NCBI GenBank assembly: GCA_032207245.1
Contig: CM063502.1
Coordinates: 131,542,373 to 131,606,372 of the forward strand
Direction: 5' to 3'
DNA: 64,000 bases
Source of the DNA: Pardosa pseudoannulata
Lineage: Eukaryota; Arthropoda; Arachnida; Araneae; Lycosidae
This document shows positions 1 through 15,566 of the stretch, one piece after another. Every line of letters starts with the position of its first letter. Position 1 is the first letter of the stretch. Below the pieces are notes generated by a model. It had not been told where the DNA came from. It saw only the letters and a list, made by a program, of their open reading frames with translations, and searched no databases. A program made the position numbers and the translations under genes.

Positions 1-2849
1 TCGTATTTTTCTCGTAAACTGTCGTATATGAACGCTTCTTTGGGCAGTTTTTATGCACTTTCAATGAGGAATCTAGCTGTGCAGAGTTTATGCGGTCATT
101 TTCGGACACTGTATATGTACTTACTATTTATCTAATACGTTTAGGAAAATTAGGATACAAACTTTACACCCAAACCAAGTATGGCCAATATAAAAGCAAT
201 CTGAAAGTTTTATCCAGCCAATTCAGGTAAAATATGATATTTATATAATACATTAAAATAAAAAATAAAAATTATTATCCAAATTTCAATTGTATTGTTA
301 ATCTCTTTCTACTCTCGTTTAAGGGGTCACACGAATGTTAATTCGATTTTTCAGAAACAAGATATGTGAAAAGGAATTTAGGTCTAAACATTTTAACCCA
401 TCCACCGGCTACCCTCCCCACCTTTTTCCCTTTCAAAACAGTCACCCTTTTCGTAAATTCCAGACGGAACTTACCGTACCATACTAGAGTTGCTGGTTTA
501 AAAGTTGTCAGGCTACTTTTAAGTTATTTTCCCTGCAAGGTAAAGGAGTTCCGTTACGCAAAATTAGTTTCTTTCATTTATTATTGCTTTGCAATATTTT
601 TTCCCTTAAAAGTGTGTTATAGGAGTGCGAACGAGAATTGGTCGACAGGTCCGTTTTCGAACAGGAATTCGCTGTCGAACCCCCGTCGACGCGTCCGTTC
701 AGTGGGTTAAACAATCCAAGTAAAATATTTTCAATATTGAGAGAAGATATGAACAAAAACGTGTCATCTGTTTACTGTAAACAAATTTAAACTTACAAAA
801 CTTTAACTTCATATTTCTCAAATAGTGTTTTTTTTTCATATAACGGGAAAGTTATCTCAAAAAGTTTTTAATATTTTTTCATGAAATTTTACAGGTATTT
901 TACAGTACAATTTTAATCCGATTGAACCTAAATTTTATTGTATAGTAACCAAAATATGGTTCTTTTTTTGCAAAGATAAATTTTTAATTAAAAAAAAATT
1001 CTCTTTTTAAATATTTCTCTAAAGATATATATGTATTTTAAATATATACAAATTTAAGTTCAAAGTTATTTTGAGATATTGTAGTATGTTTTAATAAAAT
1101 AAGTTCGTCTTAATTACACATTTAGTAATCATGATACCTTGATACCATTTTTATTAACAACAAAGTTACTCTTATTTAAAACTTTCTAACAAAAATATTT
1201 TTAATGTTTAAAAATAAATGAGATATTTCTGTAAAGACAATAATTTGTTCTACTTGTGTTAAAAATTTTGTGTGTAAAACTGGGAGTTTTCAAGTTATAA
1301 GTAGTCGAAAATGATAATTTTTTTTTAACTTTTTACGACTTTTAAGAGTCATGTGACCTTTTAATTATATACACAATAGTAGTTTCATTTCAAAATTAAA
1401 ACATATGAGAGTTAATTGTGTATTTTTTTTCAGTTAACTAAATGAATCCAATAGATGAATTAAACTTCGCATTTAATAAAATATTCATTTTAAGCTCTCT
1501 CCACTGCCTTCTTCTTTGATCCTATGTTATGTTATTACTTAAAGTAATTTCATATAGCAAGATGACAGACAAATTGCAATATTGTGAATAGCGGTGAATT
1601 TATAAAGTACTGCTGATGCTTATTTATATTATTGGGGACATTCATAAAATGTATTAACACTAAAATGTTTTTAATACTAGAAAAGGAGTTTGTTTATAAA
1701 ACCGTGTACTGGGTCAAATTTACTCCGTTTAAGGTGAATCCAGGTTCTTATTTATAAAGTACACTGTATTTGTATTTTACATTTAGAACGAATATCTACA
1801 ATTTGGTTTCCCCCTTTGGAAACTTAGCAATGAACCATTTTTCGCATATACACAGATTCTTCGATTTTATATTTTCATATTGTTTTATGGGTATAAAATT
1901 AGGAAAAGTCAAGAAATTCATTTGAATTTTGTTAAAAACGTTTTGAGAAATTTGGACACAAAATAGTTTTTGGATCTAAATGACTCATCCTTATGTTTAT
2001 TGTTAAAAAAGGAAAAGTTAATTCACTGTTCAATTTCATTAAAGGTTAATGTACTCAGAAATATTCTTTAGAAGTTTCAAAATTTAAAAAAAATTACATT
2101 GACACACTTTTTTCTTTTGATTTTCCACCCACTCTAAAGGAAGTTTATCCATCATTTTTCGACATGGGTTGGAAAGAGAATTAACATCTTGCAGTCAGGA
2201 CCCAGGCACTAATTTTTTCCTAGCTCAAACGAAATTACGTTTCAGACAAGGAAATGTCGGGATTTTAGAGATATACCAGCATAGATTAAGTACGTTATTC
2301 ATATCTTCATTTTATCAATTAATTTCTACCAGAAATTAATTTATACCAGATTCATAAACAATTAAGTTACATACAGGAATACATTCTTTTGTTAATATGT
2401 ACAATGCTGGAAAAATCTTGTACGAATGAAAATGACAATTTGATTTCATTTATATGTACAGTTACAGTTATAAATTTATTTCTCCAAGTAGTTGGAGAAA
2501 TATTATAATTGTTAATAGAATTAAAAATAATTGCCGATATAATTACTCAATTCTGATGTTTTAATAGAAAGAACAACAATAATTTTAATTCTTTAAAACA
2601 TTGTCACTCATGGAATTTTGCAGCACTGTCCTCGAGCACAGGACTACACGTGCCTGAAAGCTGGCCTGTCTGTTGTGTATTTGGGGTAAAATTGAGTGCT
2701 GTAAAGTGGATAATAGTCATTTTTCTTTCTTGGTAAGAAGAGTAAGTTGTATGTCTTTGCATAAAAATTAAAAAGAAAATTAAAATTAAAAAATTGGAAA
2801 TCTAGATAGGTTGCAAAGAGAAATGTGAAAAAATACATCCCCTATATAA
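1..2849. other. AT-rich noncoding stretch
   Basis: No gene is recognised here. A somewhat GC-richer patch near 620-715 gives overlapping open frames on both strands (366-710 plus, 574-756 minus). Neither has a recognisable domain, and two-strand openness argues against coding. A small perfect hairpin (10-bp arms, ATTTCTCCAA) lies at 2478-2501. The remainder is A/T runs of the kind expected in introns or intergenic DNA. Confidence 0.6.
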
Positions 2850-3110
2850 TAATAGCCTAAGTTGTCTGTCCGTCTGTCGGCGAATTTATGAAGCGACTGT
2901 ACCTAGAATGGATAGAGGCATCCATATTGTTTTTTTTATGATTTAGGGTTAGCAAAAATTTCAAAGAATTTAAAACCTTCAAAATCCCCCTCGCCCCCCC
3001 CTTTTCGATGGTTTAATGCCATTATTTCCAGAACTATTTTCCCCGGTTTGGAGATGGCGATTAAATTTATCAATTTATCACATTATAAATGATTAAAAAA
3101 ATCATTTTTT
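2850..3110. repeat. Possible dispersed repeat, family unknown
   Basis: This segment is less AT-rich than its surroundings. It contains a GTCTGTCCGTCTGTCGG motif followed by a C-rich run near 2988-3001. The texture resembles the edge of an interspersed repeat, but no second copy was found in the window and no terminal repeats or target duplication are visible. It leads into the first TA array. Confidence 0.2.
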
Positions 3111-3206
3111 CTAGCATTATGACGTCATTTCTTTAACCCTCTGACTGCTCAATTTGTAAACCCAGATCTCTTTAAAAATTGCGTATTTTTTTGTTGCATA
3201 GTTTAA

Positions 3207-3207
<1 letters not shown>

Positions 3208-3251
<44 letters not shown>

Positions 3252-3252
3252 T

Positions 3253-3329
<77 letters not shown>
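3208..3329. repeat. (TA)n microsatellite with CA interruptions
   Basis: Almost pure TA dinucleotides, interrupted near 3240-3262 by two ACACACAT blocks. Open frames across it read only Ile-Tyr repeats and are not genes. Confidence 0.95.
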
Positions 3330-3331
<2 letters not shown>

Positions 3332-6300
3332 ACAAATTCTTTTCATAAAAGTCTAGGAGTCTATTTCAAGTACTAATAAATATCTTTTTTTATATATCTT
3401 TATTTATATTCTTGTTTAAATTATATATCTTTGAAAATTAAGAAATTTTTCGTTTGTGTGTTTGTTTTTTATACATAACCACACGGTTTGCAATAGATTA
3501 GTTAAATTTTAGATATCATTCATATATACATCCAAATAACCACTGTCAATATTAAAACCTCTACTGTCCATCCTATTATGTAATATCAGAAGATATATTA
3601 AGGTTGGCAACTAACATCCGGCCAGTAAAGATAAACAAAGTATTGAGCTTTACCAGATGATTCTAAGCCAAAAAACAAACTATTTTTTTTACCTGCTTCA
3701 TCGGGTACTTTACAATTCTAGAAGATTAAAAATGTCAATTATCCCGTCACATGACGGACTAAATGCTAGTATGTATAGAAAAATATACTATAAAAATTAC
3801 GAAAACTTTTAAATATTTAAAGTTTAGAAGCAGGAAAATCAGTTACGCCACCTTTTACTCTAGATACTGGTTTAGACACCCTCTTAAGAAAATTTCTAAT
3901 TTATTTGGATTTACTTAATACTAAAAACAAAATGCTGAACAAAATGGAAACAAATATATTTAATATTTATCTAACAAGCACACTTTAACCTTATCGTTAT
4001 TGTCACACCTAAAATAATCCTTTGTCTTTTGAAATAGAAATACCTGTAATCTTATTATATTTCTATTAAAAACTTATAATTTTATTCTATTGAATATAAA
4101 ATTAATAATTGTTTTTAAAACTAAAAATAATTATCTGCATGTTTTTATATATTTTACCTAAGTTTTAAACACTCAGTATATAATCTTAATTCCTTTATTT
4201 AAAAAAAATACAATGCTCAACGTTATTATTAGCAACTTAAAACTTGATTTTAACTCTTCGGGGGTTTTATAATGAAGCTATTTCTCAAATCATATTATCT
4301 TTGCGAATGAGGAAAGGATAAACTTAAGCATTTTACTTTTTTCTTCTTTATAATTCCCCTTGTTTTTCTGCTTATACACTTATCTATTTATGTTTGTTTT
4401 TGATTACGCAACCCAATAAGTTAATTTCTTAATTTTTCATAGATTATCATTAATATAGATGTAAAATTAAACTGTACGAACTAACACTGTTTAGTAGAAA
4501 TTAAACTACACGTAAAAATTCTGAATAAGCTATCGATGGGCCGTTATTTGTTAAAACTTTACTTTTGGTTTTTCTTGTTCTAAGATACTTGTGCCACTAA
4601 CCTGCAATAGAAAATTTGATTTTTTTTAAACCTATATAATGTATCTGTACATTAAATTTAATATATAACTAACAACATTGTTTAAAACAGATTAAATAAA
4701 CATGTGCATTTAAATTGAAATGTATTTCAACGATTACCGACCATAAAGTATAATCGTCTAATTTCTGACTATAATATAATTACTACTACTCTTTGTTAAA
4801 AAATTTACTATTGCATTTATCCTAAGTTTTCGGGGTAAATAATGAAGTACTTAAAAACTATAGATTTCACTGACAGTAAATCTTGCATTCCTTTTACATT
4901 GATTTAAGAATCTATTCTCCCTAGAGATTTTAATTAAAAGGAACAGAATTTCGAATTGTATTAAATATTCTAGTCAGGTATTAATTTTTTTTCACTGAAT
5001 GTATTTTTTTTATCTCTCAAGAGAAGGGGGGGAGTGTTCTACGATAATTATTCCCTAAAGTCATATGTTAAGAATTAATTCAAAATACTTTTTTGACTTC
5101 TAGCATTGGATTTCTATTAAAACGAAATAAATATAAATTTTAATCTCTAATTATCAACATAATTCGAAATCTAAAATTTAATAATTTTATACACATTACA
5201 TCTTGTAGTTTTAAAGGAAATTAAGAATTCGGTACTAGAATTAAAATTTAGGCTTTTAGTAGCACACAGTACTCTCTTATGCAATTTTATGTATTTGTAA
5301 TGTGAAACTAATAAATAATAAGATATAAATGTTTTGCCATAAACTTTGGATTTCCCAGTTGTGTTTGTCCCTACAGTGTTAGATACCAAGTGAAAATTAA
5401 GGTTTTTTTTCTTTAATACAGTAGAGAATAATCCAAAGAATTATATAAATTACTTACTTAGATTTAACTAACTTTGTACACACGTAAAAAATATGTATAG
5501 CTAAAAATATTTAAAAATGAACGAGAAAATAATTTTTAGAAATTTAACTAAAAAAAATTTTTTAATATAAGATTTACTTTAGTTAATATAAGAAAAAAAT
5601 AATTTTTATTAATACATTTAATAAGATTAAAAATTTTCTTACAATTTGAACAAAAAAACATTTGAAATGTTTTAGAAAAAAATAACTTGTAATATGTTAT
5701 AAATAAATATAGATGTATCACACTATACTTAATATGCCATTTGATTTTATATTCTTAATTAGACATTTTTTATTTATTGAACGTGGAATTACATTAGTTA
5801 AATATGGTAAGTTATTTTTAATTAAATAAATTTTAACTAAATTAAATATATTCATTATGTATTTAAGGATGAAGTCCTTTGCAAATAAAGTACACTATTT
5901 TAATATGTGTTATTTCCCTCATCCAAGTATATATATATAATTAATAAAATTTCATTTCATTTCCCGAATTTTAATTTCTACATTTTAGTAAAAATTATAA
6001 TTTTCTAAATACTATGGATAGTTATTTTGTACATTTGTTTTAAAATTTGTTTAATTAATAAAAATCATAATAATGTTGAACATATATTTTTTACTAGTCA
6101 TTTCACGAAATAATATTAAATATTTGTAATATTTAATAATATTTAATATTTATTTTCTAATTAAAAGATGAAATAGTGTTTAAACTTGCATATGATTGAG
6201 AAAATATATCTATACAATTAAATAATATTAACTAAATAATTATATATTATTATATATTATTAATATATTAACTAAATAATTATTGAGGAAATATTCTCTT

Positions 6301-7735
6301 TTTTCTTATGCTACTAAATTTAGTATGAACACTTTTAGGGTTTAGAGGTATATTACGTCAAGAAATTCTTCTGTGAATTTTAATTGTTAAGTTTCCTTTA
6401 AAAAATAATGAACAAAAGAAAAATTAACATTTCTTTTAAATAAAGGAAAAAGAAAATCTAGTAAAAGAGTTTGAGATTGAAAAAATAAACAATTAAAAAA
6501 CATTTTTTATCTAAACTAATTACGGAATTTGTTTATCACATTCAATACAACATTCTCAGAAAATATTTTCGAATCATCACAGCAGAAATATAATATAATT
6601 TGCAATCATGAGTGCGATTTCTTTTTTTTAACTGTAAAGTATTTTTCTTTTAAAATTTAACGTTATGTTTTTTTAAAAGTGTCAACATATCCTAACATAA
6701 AATTTATTTAATCGTTGCATGGTAACATATTATAAATCTTTTCAGCATTATTTAATTCTAAATCTGTATTTTTGAACCTTTATTAAGAAAGCCCGTTTTA
6801 TTTGGACAAAATTATCTTTCTTTCTCGAGTTCAGGGATTAGAAGCATCACAAATCATTTTAGCAAGATATAATTTTTGAGTTAATATACCTTGTAAACGT
6901 ATATGAAACAGAAAAAAACTAATTCAAATAATTTCCTCGAAGCATAATAATATGAAACAATTATTATGATTTGTTTCTTAATTTTAAATATTTCTTGGAA
7001 TAAAAGTTTTAATTAAGTAACACAAAATGTTCCCATTAAACATGAAAATAAATATATGTATCCATTAAGTTACCTCTATATTATTAAACTCCCTTTGAGG
7101 TTTAAAATGGACAAATGAATCGTGAAATTTTCATTCACAGAAACAAAATATTTCTTATGATTCATTATTACCTATTTCATCAATCAACAAAATAACATCC
7201 TCAACTGAATTTATTGTTCAAAGAACGTCTTTAATATCAATAAAAAGTTTCAATCAAAAGAATTAAAAGGAAAGAAAAGATTTTTAAATTTCTTCAAAGT
7301 CATTAATTTACTTATACTTCAATAGGCATGAGCATCTATAATAATTTGTATTTTTTATTACAAAGTTTAACGTCCTCTTAAGTATCCTATCTATTTAGCT
7401 ATGTTTGAGAAAATCTCATCTACTTGTGCTTTGTTTTTTCATTTTGTAAAGTGTGTATGAAGTTACAACGTATTATACACTGCTCATAACAAGAATATTT
7501 CTAATGTCTTATAAAAAATAATTGTATAAGGGATTTTTTGTTGAAAATGGAAGAATAGAGCCATAAATGCAAACTATACTCATTTTCAAATTACAGACTA
7601 TGCAAATATTGAGTTTAATGACAAAAATGACTCGTAAATCCGCAATCCTTTTGACACACTAAATTTGTAAGTTTAGCCGAATGTTCTTGTAATTTATCTG
7701 TTGTTGAGTCCACTTTGTTTTTCACTGAGTGTAAA
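3330..7735. other. AT-rich noncoding stretch
   Basis: No coding region, RNA gene or mobile-element hallmark was seen. The short open frame at 5171-5389 (minus) lacks any recognisable motif. A local AT-only direct repeat (a TTAACTAAATAATTA block, twice) lies at about 6227-6284. Confidence 0.6.
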
Positions 7736-7776
7736 CCCATTTCATTTGCTTCTTATAAAGAAGCAAATGAAAGGGG
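7736..7776. repeat. Strong hairpin
   Basis: The arms at 7740-7754 and 7758-7772 are perfectly complementary over 15 bp (TTTCATTTGCTTCTT) around a 3-nt loop. Past one mismatch, three further G/C pairs extend the stem. It may be a small transposon relic or a structured RNA. The stem is short for a typical pre-miRNA, and no function is claimed. Confidence 0.6.
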
Positions 7777-9567
<1,791 letters not shown>

Positions 9568-12500
9568 TAAATAATTAATGTAAAATGTAAACATGCAGTT
9601 ATAGATAAAATGCTCAATAATTAATTTATTTAATTTATAACAACGTTAATAGTTATATAAAAACATTATAATTAAAGCATTTGCAATCGAAGGATTTTAC
9701 AGACCTAATAGATGTATATATAGAATACCATTTTTAAAATTATGATCATTAAAAAAAATTTATCCAAAAAGATTATCTTATAATGAATATTTATTTTAGT
9801 GCATTTAAATATGTAATAAATTCTCTTGAGTACTTAACTTGTAAATTATAAACGAATATACATAGCAACAAAATAAAAAATGATGCGAAGAATAGATGAA
9901 TTTCATTGTGTATGTAACATATAATCCACTGCTTACAACACATGTGATTCATATATAAATAGCCTGATTGTAGCAAAACAACACTACTAGAAATTCATGA
10001 CACTAAAACAATGACTGATTAATGTACATACCTCGAAAATACAGGTAAACAAGTTTACTGTTATTTCAAACCCTAGTACAAATCATGATTTCAGTTAATG
10101 CAGATATAACTAATATAACGTTTTGTCATTTGAATTTGAATTTCTTTCTTACATTCTGAATATTTATTAGAAGCATTCATTTTTAATGTCAGAAACACTT
10201 ATAGAAAATGAAAAAAAGTGAAATACATGCCCAAAAACTAGTAAAGTTTAATTTCGTTGAATTCATAAAAAATTTCGTTTCGAAGAAACATATTTTAAAA
10301 AAGTTAATAGCCTCTAGGAGAAAGTTTAGGGAAATCGTTACGACTCTATGTTAGACACTATGTATACTCATATAAAATTGTAACGAAATTCTTTTTTACT
10401 TAACTGTTTTCTAACTAAGTCTTTTCCCCCTTTCTCATGGAGGTTTATTTACACACACCTCTTTTATAAAGAAATCATTAATATTTGCTTATATTCTGCA
10501 TAAAAAATAGAGAAAAAACCGCAGAAACGTTTGTCATACGCCAGAATTTTATATTTTAAATTATCTTAAGTTTCTAAAGTTTTTAAATGTTTACATTATA
10601 TATATTAATATGCATTTTTTCAAGAGATTAAACTATCTTTGAAAATACGTGATTTCTATGTTGTCTACTTTTAGTGCTGTTTTAAATTCGCCTGATATGG
10701 AAGGGAATAAATAAGCATTTTAGCTATAAAGTGATAGATTAATTAAATTCTATAATTAAATTCTATTTTGTATCTATAGACGTTAAATAAATAGTTTTTT
10801 TAAAATTAGAAAAATAATTTGTAAAAAATAATAAGTGACTAAAAAAGTTTTTAAAAAATCCAACTTTTAATTAAAACCGTAATTTTAACCTGTATTTGTC
10901 ATTACATTTGAACTGATAGCAGTATGGGTCGGGTATAGACATAAGCTTCATATGATTGTCGTTTATGTTTATGATATCTAAGGCATCTGTAATAAAGATG
11001 AAATGTATTGAACGATTGTAACATCAAGTACGTTAAGACTCAATTATCAATAACATACGTGGAATTGATGTTACTTAACTTAAATATCAATTTTTCATAG
11101 AAACTTATTGGATTTGTGTTTCGCATATTTTCTGTTGAGCTCCATTAGATGGTTTTACATAGAGTCTGTAAATCTAGTGAATCACTGCCTACGTGTTATT
11201 TTATTTTCTATACATAATTTTTCAATATATTTATGCAAAATGTCTAAGAAATTGTTGCTTGATTTAAGGACTTATAAGTGTTGGTGAAAAAATTAAGATA
11301 AATATAATAAAGATCAACATCGATGGTGCATATCTGTAAATGTGTTAAGTGCCGCATTTTACATAAAAATCAAATAAACATAGTAAGGATGAACGTCAAT
11401 AGTGAAGAAATATAAATTTTTAAGTATAGCATTTTACATCCTAAAACCAGTATATACTGCTGCATTGACACTACATAAATTATACTGAAAAAAAAAGTTA
11501 TAGATTACTGCACAGGGATTTAACTTTCATATACGTTCTCACTAAGTTGTATTTAATTTATTAGTACATTTAACTTTTATTCTTTCATCTGAACTTGGAT
11601 TCATCTAGTAACAGATAACGCAAACGAATTATTCGAAAAATGCTAATTTGAAGAGATGGGAAGAGAAAATGATTACAATAATAGCATTCTTTTGGGGATT
11701 TTGTTATTTTTAAAATACAACTAAGCATACATAGAATAAACATATATAGTAAAATATAAAATTTTTATGGGTATATGTATTGATTTCTAAAACTGTCTTT
11801 TATATTGTTCCCATTACTATAGTGATAATTTATTTCTAGATGCATTATGTGGACTAATCTTGCAAATGTAGGGGAAAGGTAGAGAATAAAGCTATTCAGC
11901 CGTATTTTTTTTTATATTTTGTTACATGCACTAATTCCTGTGTACTATACGAAAAATTATTTACTTACCAACGAACACCTATCAACCAGAACATTCTGGC
12001 TCTAGAGGGGATTTCAAAGGAGGTTTCAAAGCCACAATTGTTCTTTTAATCCTGAAGTAAAGTGAAATGTATCTGACTAAACACTATATCTTGCCTTTGA
12101 AAACTCATTCAACAAACTAAGTTATTTTCTTTCAGATGTCATACTTTAGTTATATAATAGGAAAATCATTTTATCTTTTAATTTGATTGGGTTAAGCAAA
12201 AAGACGCACTAAAACAGAATCATTTTCAACACATTTTAAAAATCGGTCGTATCGGTGAATATTTTTTGAATTATATTTCTAAATCTGTTGTATTTGTTAA
12301 ATTATTTTCATGTAAGTAACAGCATATAAGGTAATCGCTGCATTGTTATGAATAAGCGGAGTTTATTATTTTACTTAGTATTTCAATCCTTAAATTTTTT
12401 ATCCAACTGTATCCTTGATACTATGCACATTTTTACAAATTCCTTTCGAATTTTGAAATTTATAGAGCAAAATGATTGTGTCTTTTCTCCAAAAGTCCCT

Positions 12501-15321
12501 ATTGAATAATCAATTCTCTGCTAAGGCATTTAGAAGTGAGTTATAGCCCATTTTCGTGGGGAAGTGCGTAAATCGGAATTGGTTTTTTTCGTCAAACTTA
12601 TAATAGTTTTCAGGATATTCAGTCCTTTTTAAGTTTGTTACTTATTTTAGGTGGTGAAATATTAAAGACATGCTTTTTACATCTTTTTTAATAATCAAAT
12701 AGGAGCATTTTTCTTCAAAAATTAATTTTCCACCCGTTGTTTTCTTTTCAAGCAGTTTTTTAAAGAACTGTATACTTTTAATGCTGTAGATAATATTTAA
12801 GCACCATTCCAATCTAATTTAACGTTTTTTATTTAACATTTAAATATAATGTGGAAATGAACAATATCATTACAAGTCTTTGTGAACGCTCTTGTACAAA
12901 TACTGCCAATCATTTATTAACACCCCCATTCAAAATAGAGAAAATAATACTTTTTGAAATTTTTTGTAAAAATAGAATTTTTTACTTCACAATCAGTATT
13001 ATAGCAATAATAGAATTATTTGTGTTGAATTTTAGAATATTTTCTCCTAGACCCACAATTATCAGTGCCCAGAGTTCATCAAGAACCATTCTTCTCTTTT
13101 TGAATGTCATGCATTTATATCTAAATAAAACGAAAAACTTCATATTTAATAATCATTATTCTATTTAAACAGTCTCTTATTTTCAAGTAAGGCAATATGC
13201 AATTACGCTTAGTGGGTTGCATTACAGCTTTTTGAAATCTAGTCTATCCGTGTTTCAACAAAAAGCATAACAGGAAAGTTGAGATTTATATAAAGTCACA
13301 CATGCAGCTCTTTCACTTTTTATTAACTATGGACACTTAAGTTTAGACTGTCATTCTAGCTAAAAAGTGTTTCATTTGTATGAGGTACGTTGAAACATCT
13401 TTCTGTTTTATTTGAAATCATAAAAGCAAACATGAATGATTAATAATAATATATGGGTAGTTTATTATATAACACAATATAGTTAAGATAGAAGACCAAT
13501 TTCTCCCCGATGCCTTTTTTCGAACAGTGTACAAAAACATCCTTTTGCCTCTTATGCATTGAGTGATTCTTTATTTTTATAAAGGACGGTAATATAGAGT
13601 AATCACAGTATAACTTATTATAACGGATCTCAATAAAGTTTTTATAAGCCGCGTAATCAGCTAGAGCATTTCATATTTCTAAGCAGAGTAAATTCATGTA
13701 ACAAATCTATTGGAGTAAGACTAATATGAGCATAAAATTTCATAAAAATAATTACACTTTATTTTTCTTTCAAATAACCGTATTTGTGATATATGAATTT
13801 ACGTACAATGTTTACTTTATTCAAAGAATTTATGGCATTTAATTTTCAATTTTCAATTTCCTAATGTTTCACATTAAATTGTCTAATATATAATATTCTT
13901 CTATATACATGGTGTTTCTTAGGCTAATGGCTTGTATGCCAACTGACTGGCATTTCTATAAATAAATCGTGTGCGTTGTTGAATAAGTCTATTTTCTTGA
14001 AAAAGATGCATTTTGAGAATCAAAAAACATCCTCTCAATTCCTTGGAATGAATTCCTGACTGAAGTCATCGGAATATTTACCTTCATTGCAATTACTATA
14101 CAAATATTGTTAGCTATCGATATTATAACGTAATCCATATAAAATATGGAGGTGAAAGTTATAATTCTGTATTCTTCACTTTTTGAACATATTTTCTTTA
14201 TTTATAATCCAAACAATAGTGTCTAGTAGTTTCAGAAAGTCAACAGAAACTTATATTGTCACTAAAATTCCTCATATCCAAGATTATATTATAATATACA
14301 GTTGAATATTTATAAGACACTTAAATTTAATATTTAGGAATTAATCTGAACAAATGTATTATCGTAAAATAATTATTACATTCGGAGTTTAAAATTTTTT
14401 CCTAGGTGATTCAGTCTACAGAAGACAGGTAACAACGTGTAATTTTACAAAATATAAATGGAGTTCTTAAGATTGGGAAACTAAATTAGGAATTGAGAAT
14501 AACAGTAAATCTAACTGCCTGTTTATTTTTAAGCTATACAAAAAGCTCATTAATATAAATAGTTTATACCAGCGAGTTCTCGGAATTTAAAATATTCTGT
14601 TAAAAAGTCAGATACTAAAATAAATGTAATTATGCATTCACTATCAGAACTGCATATCTCTTTCAATGGCAAATTGCCTTATCTAAATGAGTTGACATTG
14701 ACTTTACAATAAACGTAGTATGAAGAAAGATAATTAGAAACGCCAATAAAAATTATAGTTAAACTACAACAAGTTGAAGAAAAGGCGTAATCCCAAGACA
14801 GGAACTTTTTCGGAGGCAGAAAAAAAAATCTAATCTGTAATCCAACATTTTTAATGATTACATGAATGTACATTGTGTATAATCACCAGTTTTGTAGCTG
14901 CGGTTTTATTTCTATGTCTCAACTTTTCAACCATAGATATGAAAAGAATTTATTATCTTTATTCAGCTGAGATAAAATAAAAAAATACCCAAATAACGTT
15001 TACACATTGGAGTTTTGTGCTTTTAATATGTATTTCTATTTGTTAGCAATAATTCCTGAAGGATAAATAGATAAATATCTTATTCTTATTTTGGCCCAGT
15101 TACTAGACTTTTTTTGTATATAGAAATATTCAATAATATTTTCATTTCAGGAAAAACTACTAACAAAGTTTATATAAATCCGATGTATGCGCTATATCAC
15201 TTCCTTATACACCAATTAAGTTATGCAAATTTTTATTGGGATTGCATGATGTGTCACCAGAAATATTATTTGCAAGTTCTCTGAAAGGTTCAAAGTTTTT
15301 CAAGTTTGGTTTTTAGAGGCA
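9568..15321. other. AT-rich noncoding stretch
   Basis: No gene, RNA or element hallmark was recognised over this interval. The longest non-repetitive frame (12851-13168, plus, 105 codons) has no identifiable domain and the same AT-driven composition as its surroundings. Confidence 0.6.
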
Positions 15322-15566
15322 TCAGGTTTGTCTTGTTAGATCTGAAGTACTGTAATCGGGCGGCAAATTGGCAGCGTTAGTATACATTTTAGATATTTTT
15401 CGTTCCATTGATATTTCGTTGTGAACCATAATTTTTCTGCTGTCGTTTGTTTGGACGTTGTATTTGTGGGTGCTTTCGGGGGGGGGGGGCGATCTTAGGC
15501 TATTCGTTTTGATAGTGTCTGGACCCGACCTGGCTGCTTTTGACGTAGAAATTGTGTGTGTGTGTT
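15322..15566 (-). CDS. Candidate terminal coding exon, unknown protein
   Basis: On the minus strand, the sequence before 15566 reads AAAATACAG, a usable splice acceptor although its pyrimidine tract is weak. From there a frame of about 80 codons stays open to a TGA at 15322-15324. It encodes a Ser/Thr/Pro- and Lys-rich hydrophilic tail with a four-proline run and the C-terminus PPDYSTSDLTRQT. No domain or family was recognised. The segment is less AT-rich than its flanks, and the open phase matches the candidate donor of the minus-strand segment ending at 17376. The proline codons are a pure 12-C tract (12 G on plus at 15478-15489), which is slippage-prone and unusual in an exon. The call rests on splice-site and frame logic only; it could equally be chance openness. 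Confidence 0.3.

Noticed and set aside
366..756. Overlapping plus and minus open frames, 114 and 60 codons
   Set aside because: No domain, and both strands are open over the same GC-richer patch, so coding evidence is lacking.
7736..7776. microRNA precursor
   Set aside because: Stem of 15-18 bp with a 3-nt loop is shorter than animal pre-miRNA hairpins and no flanking basal stem is visible.
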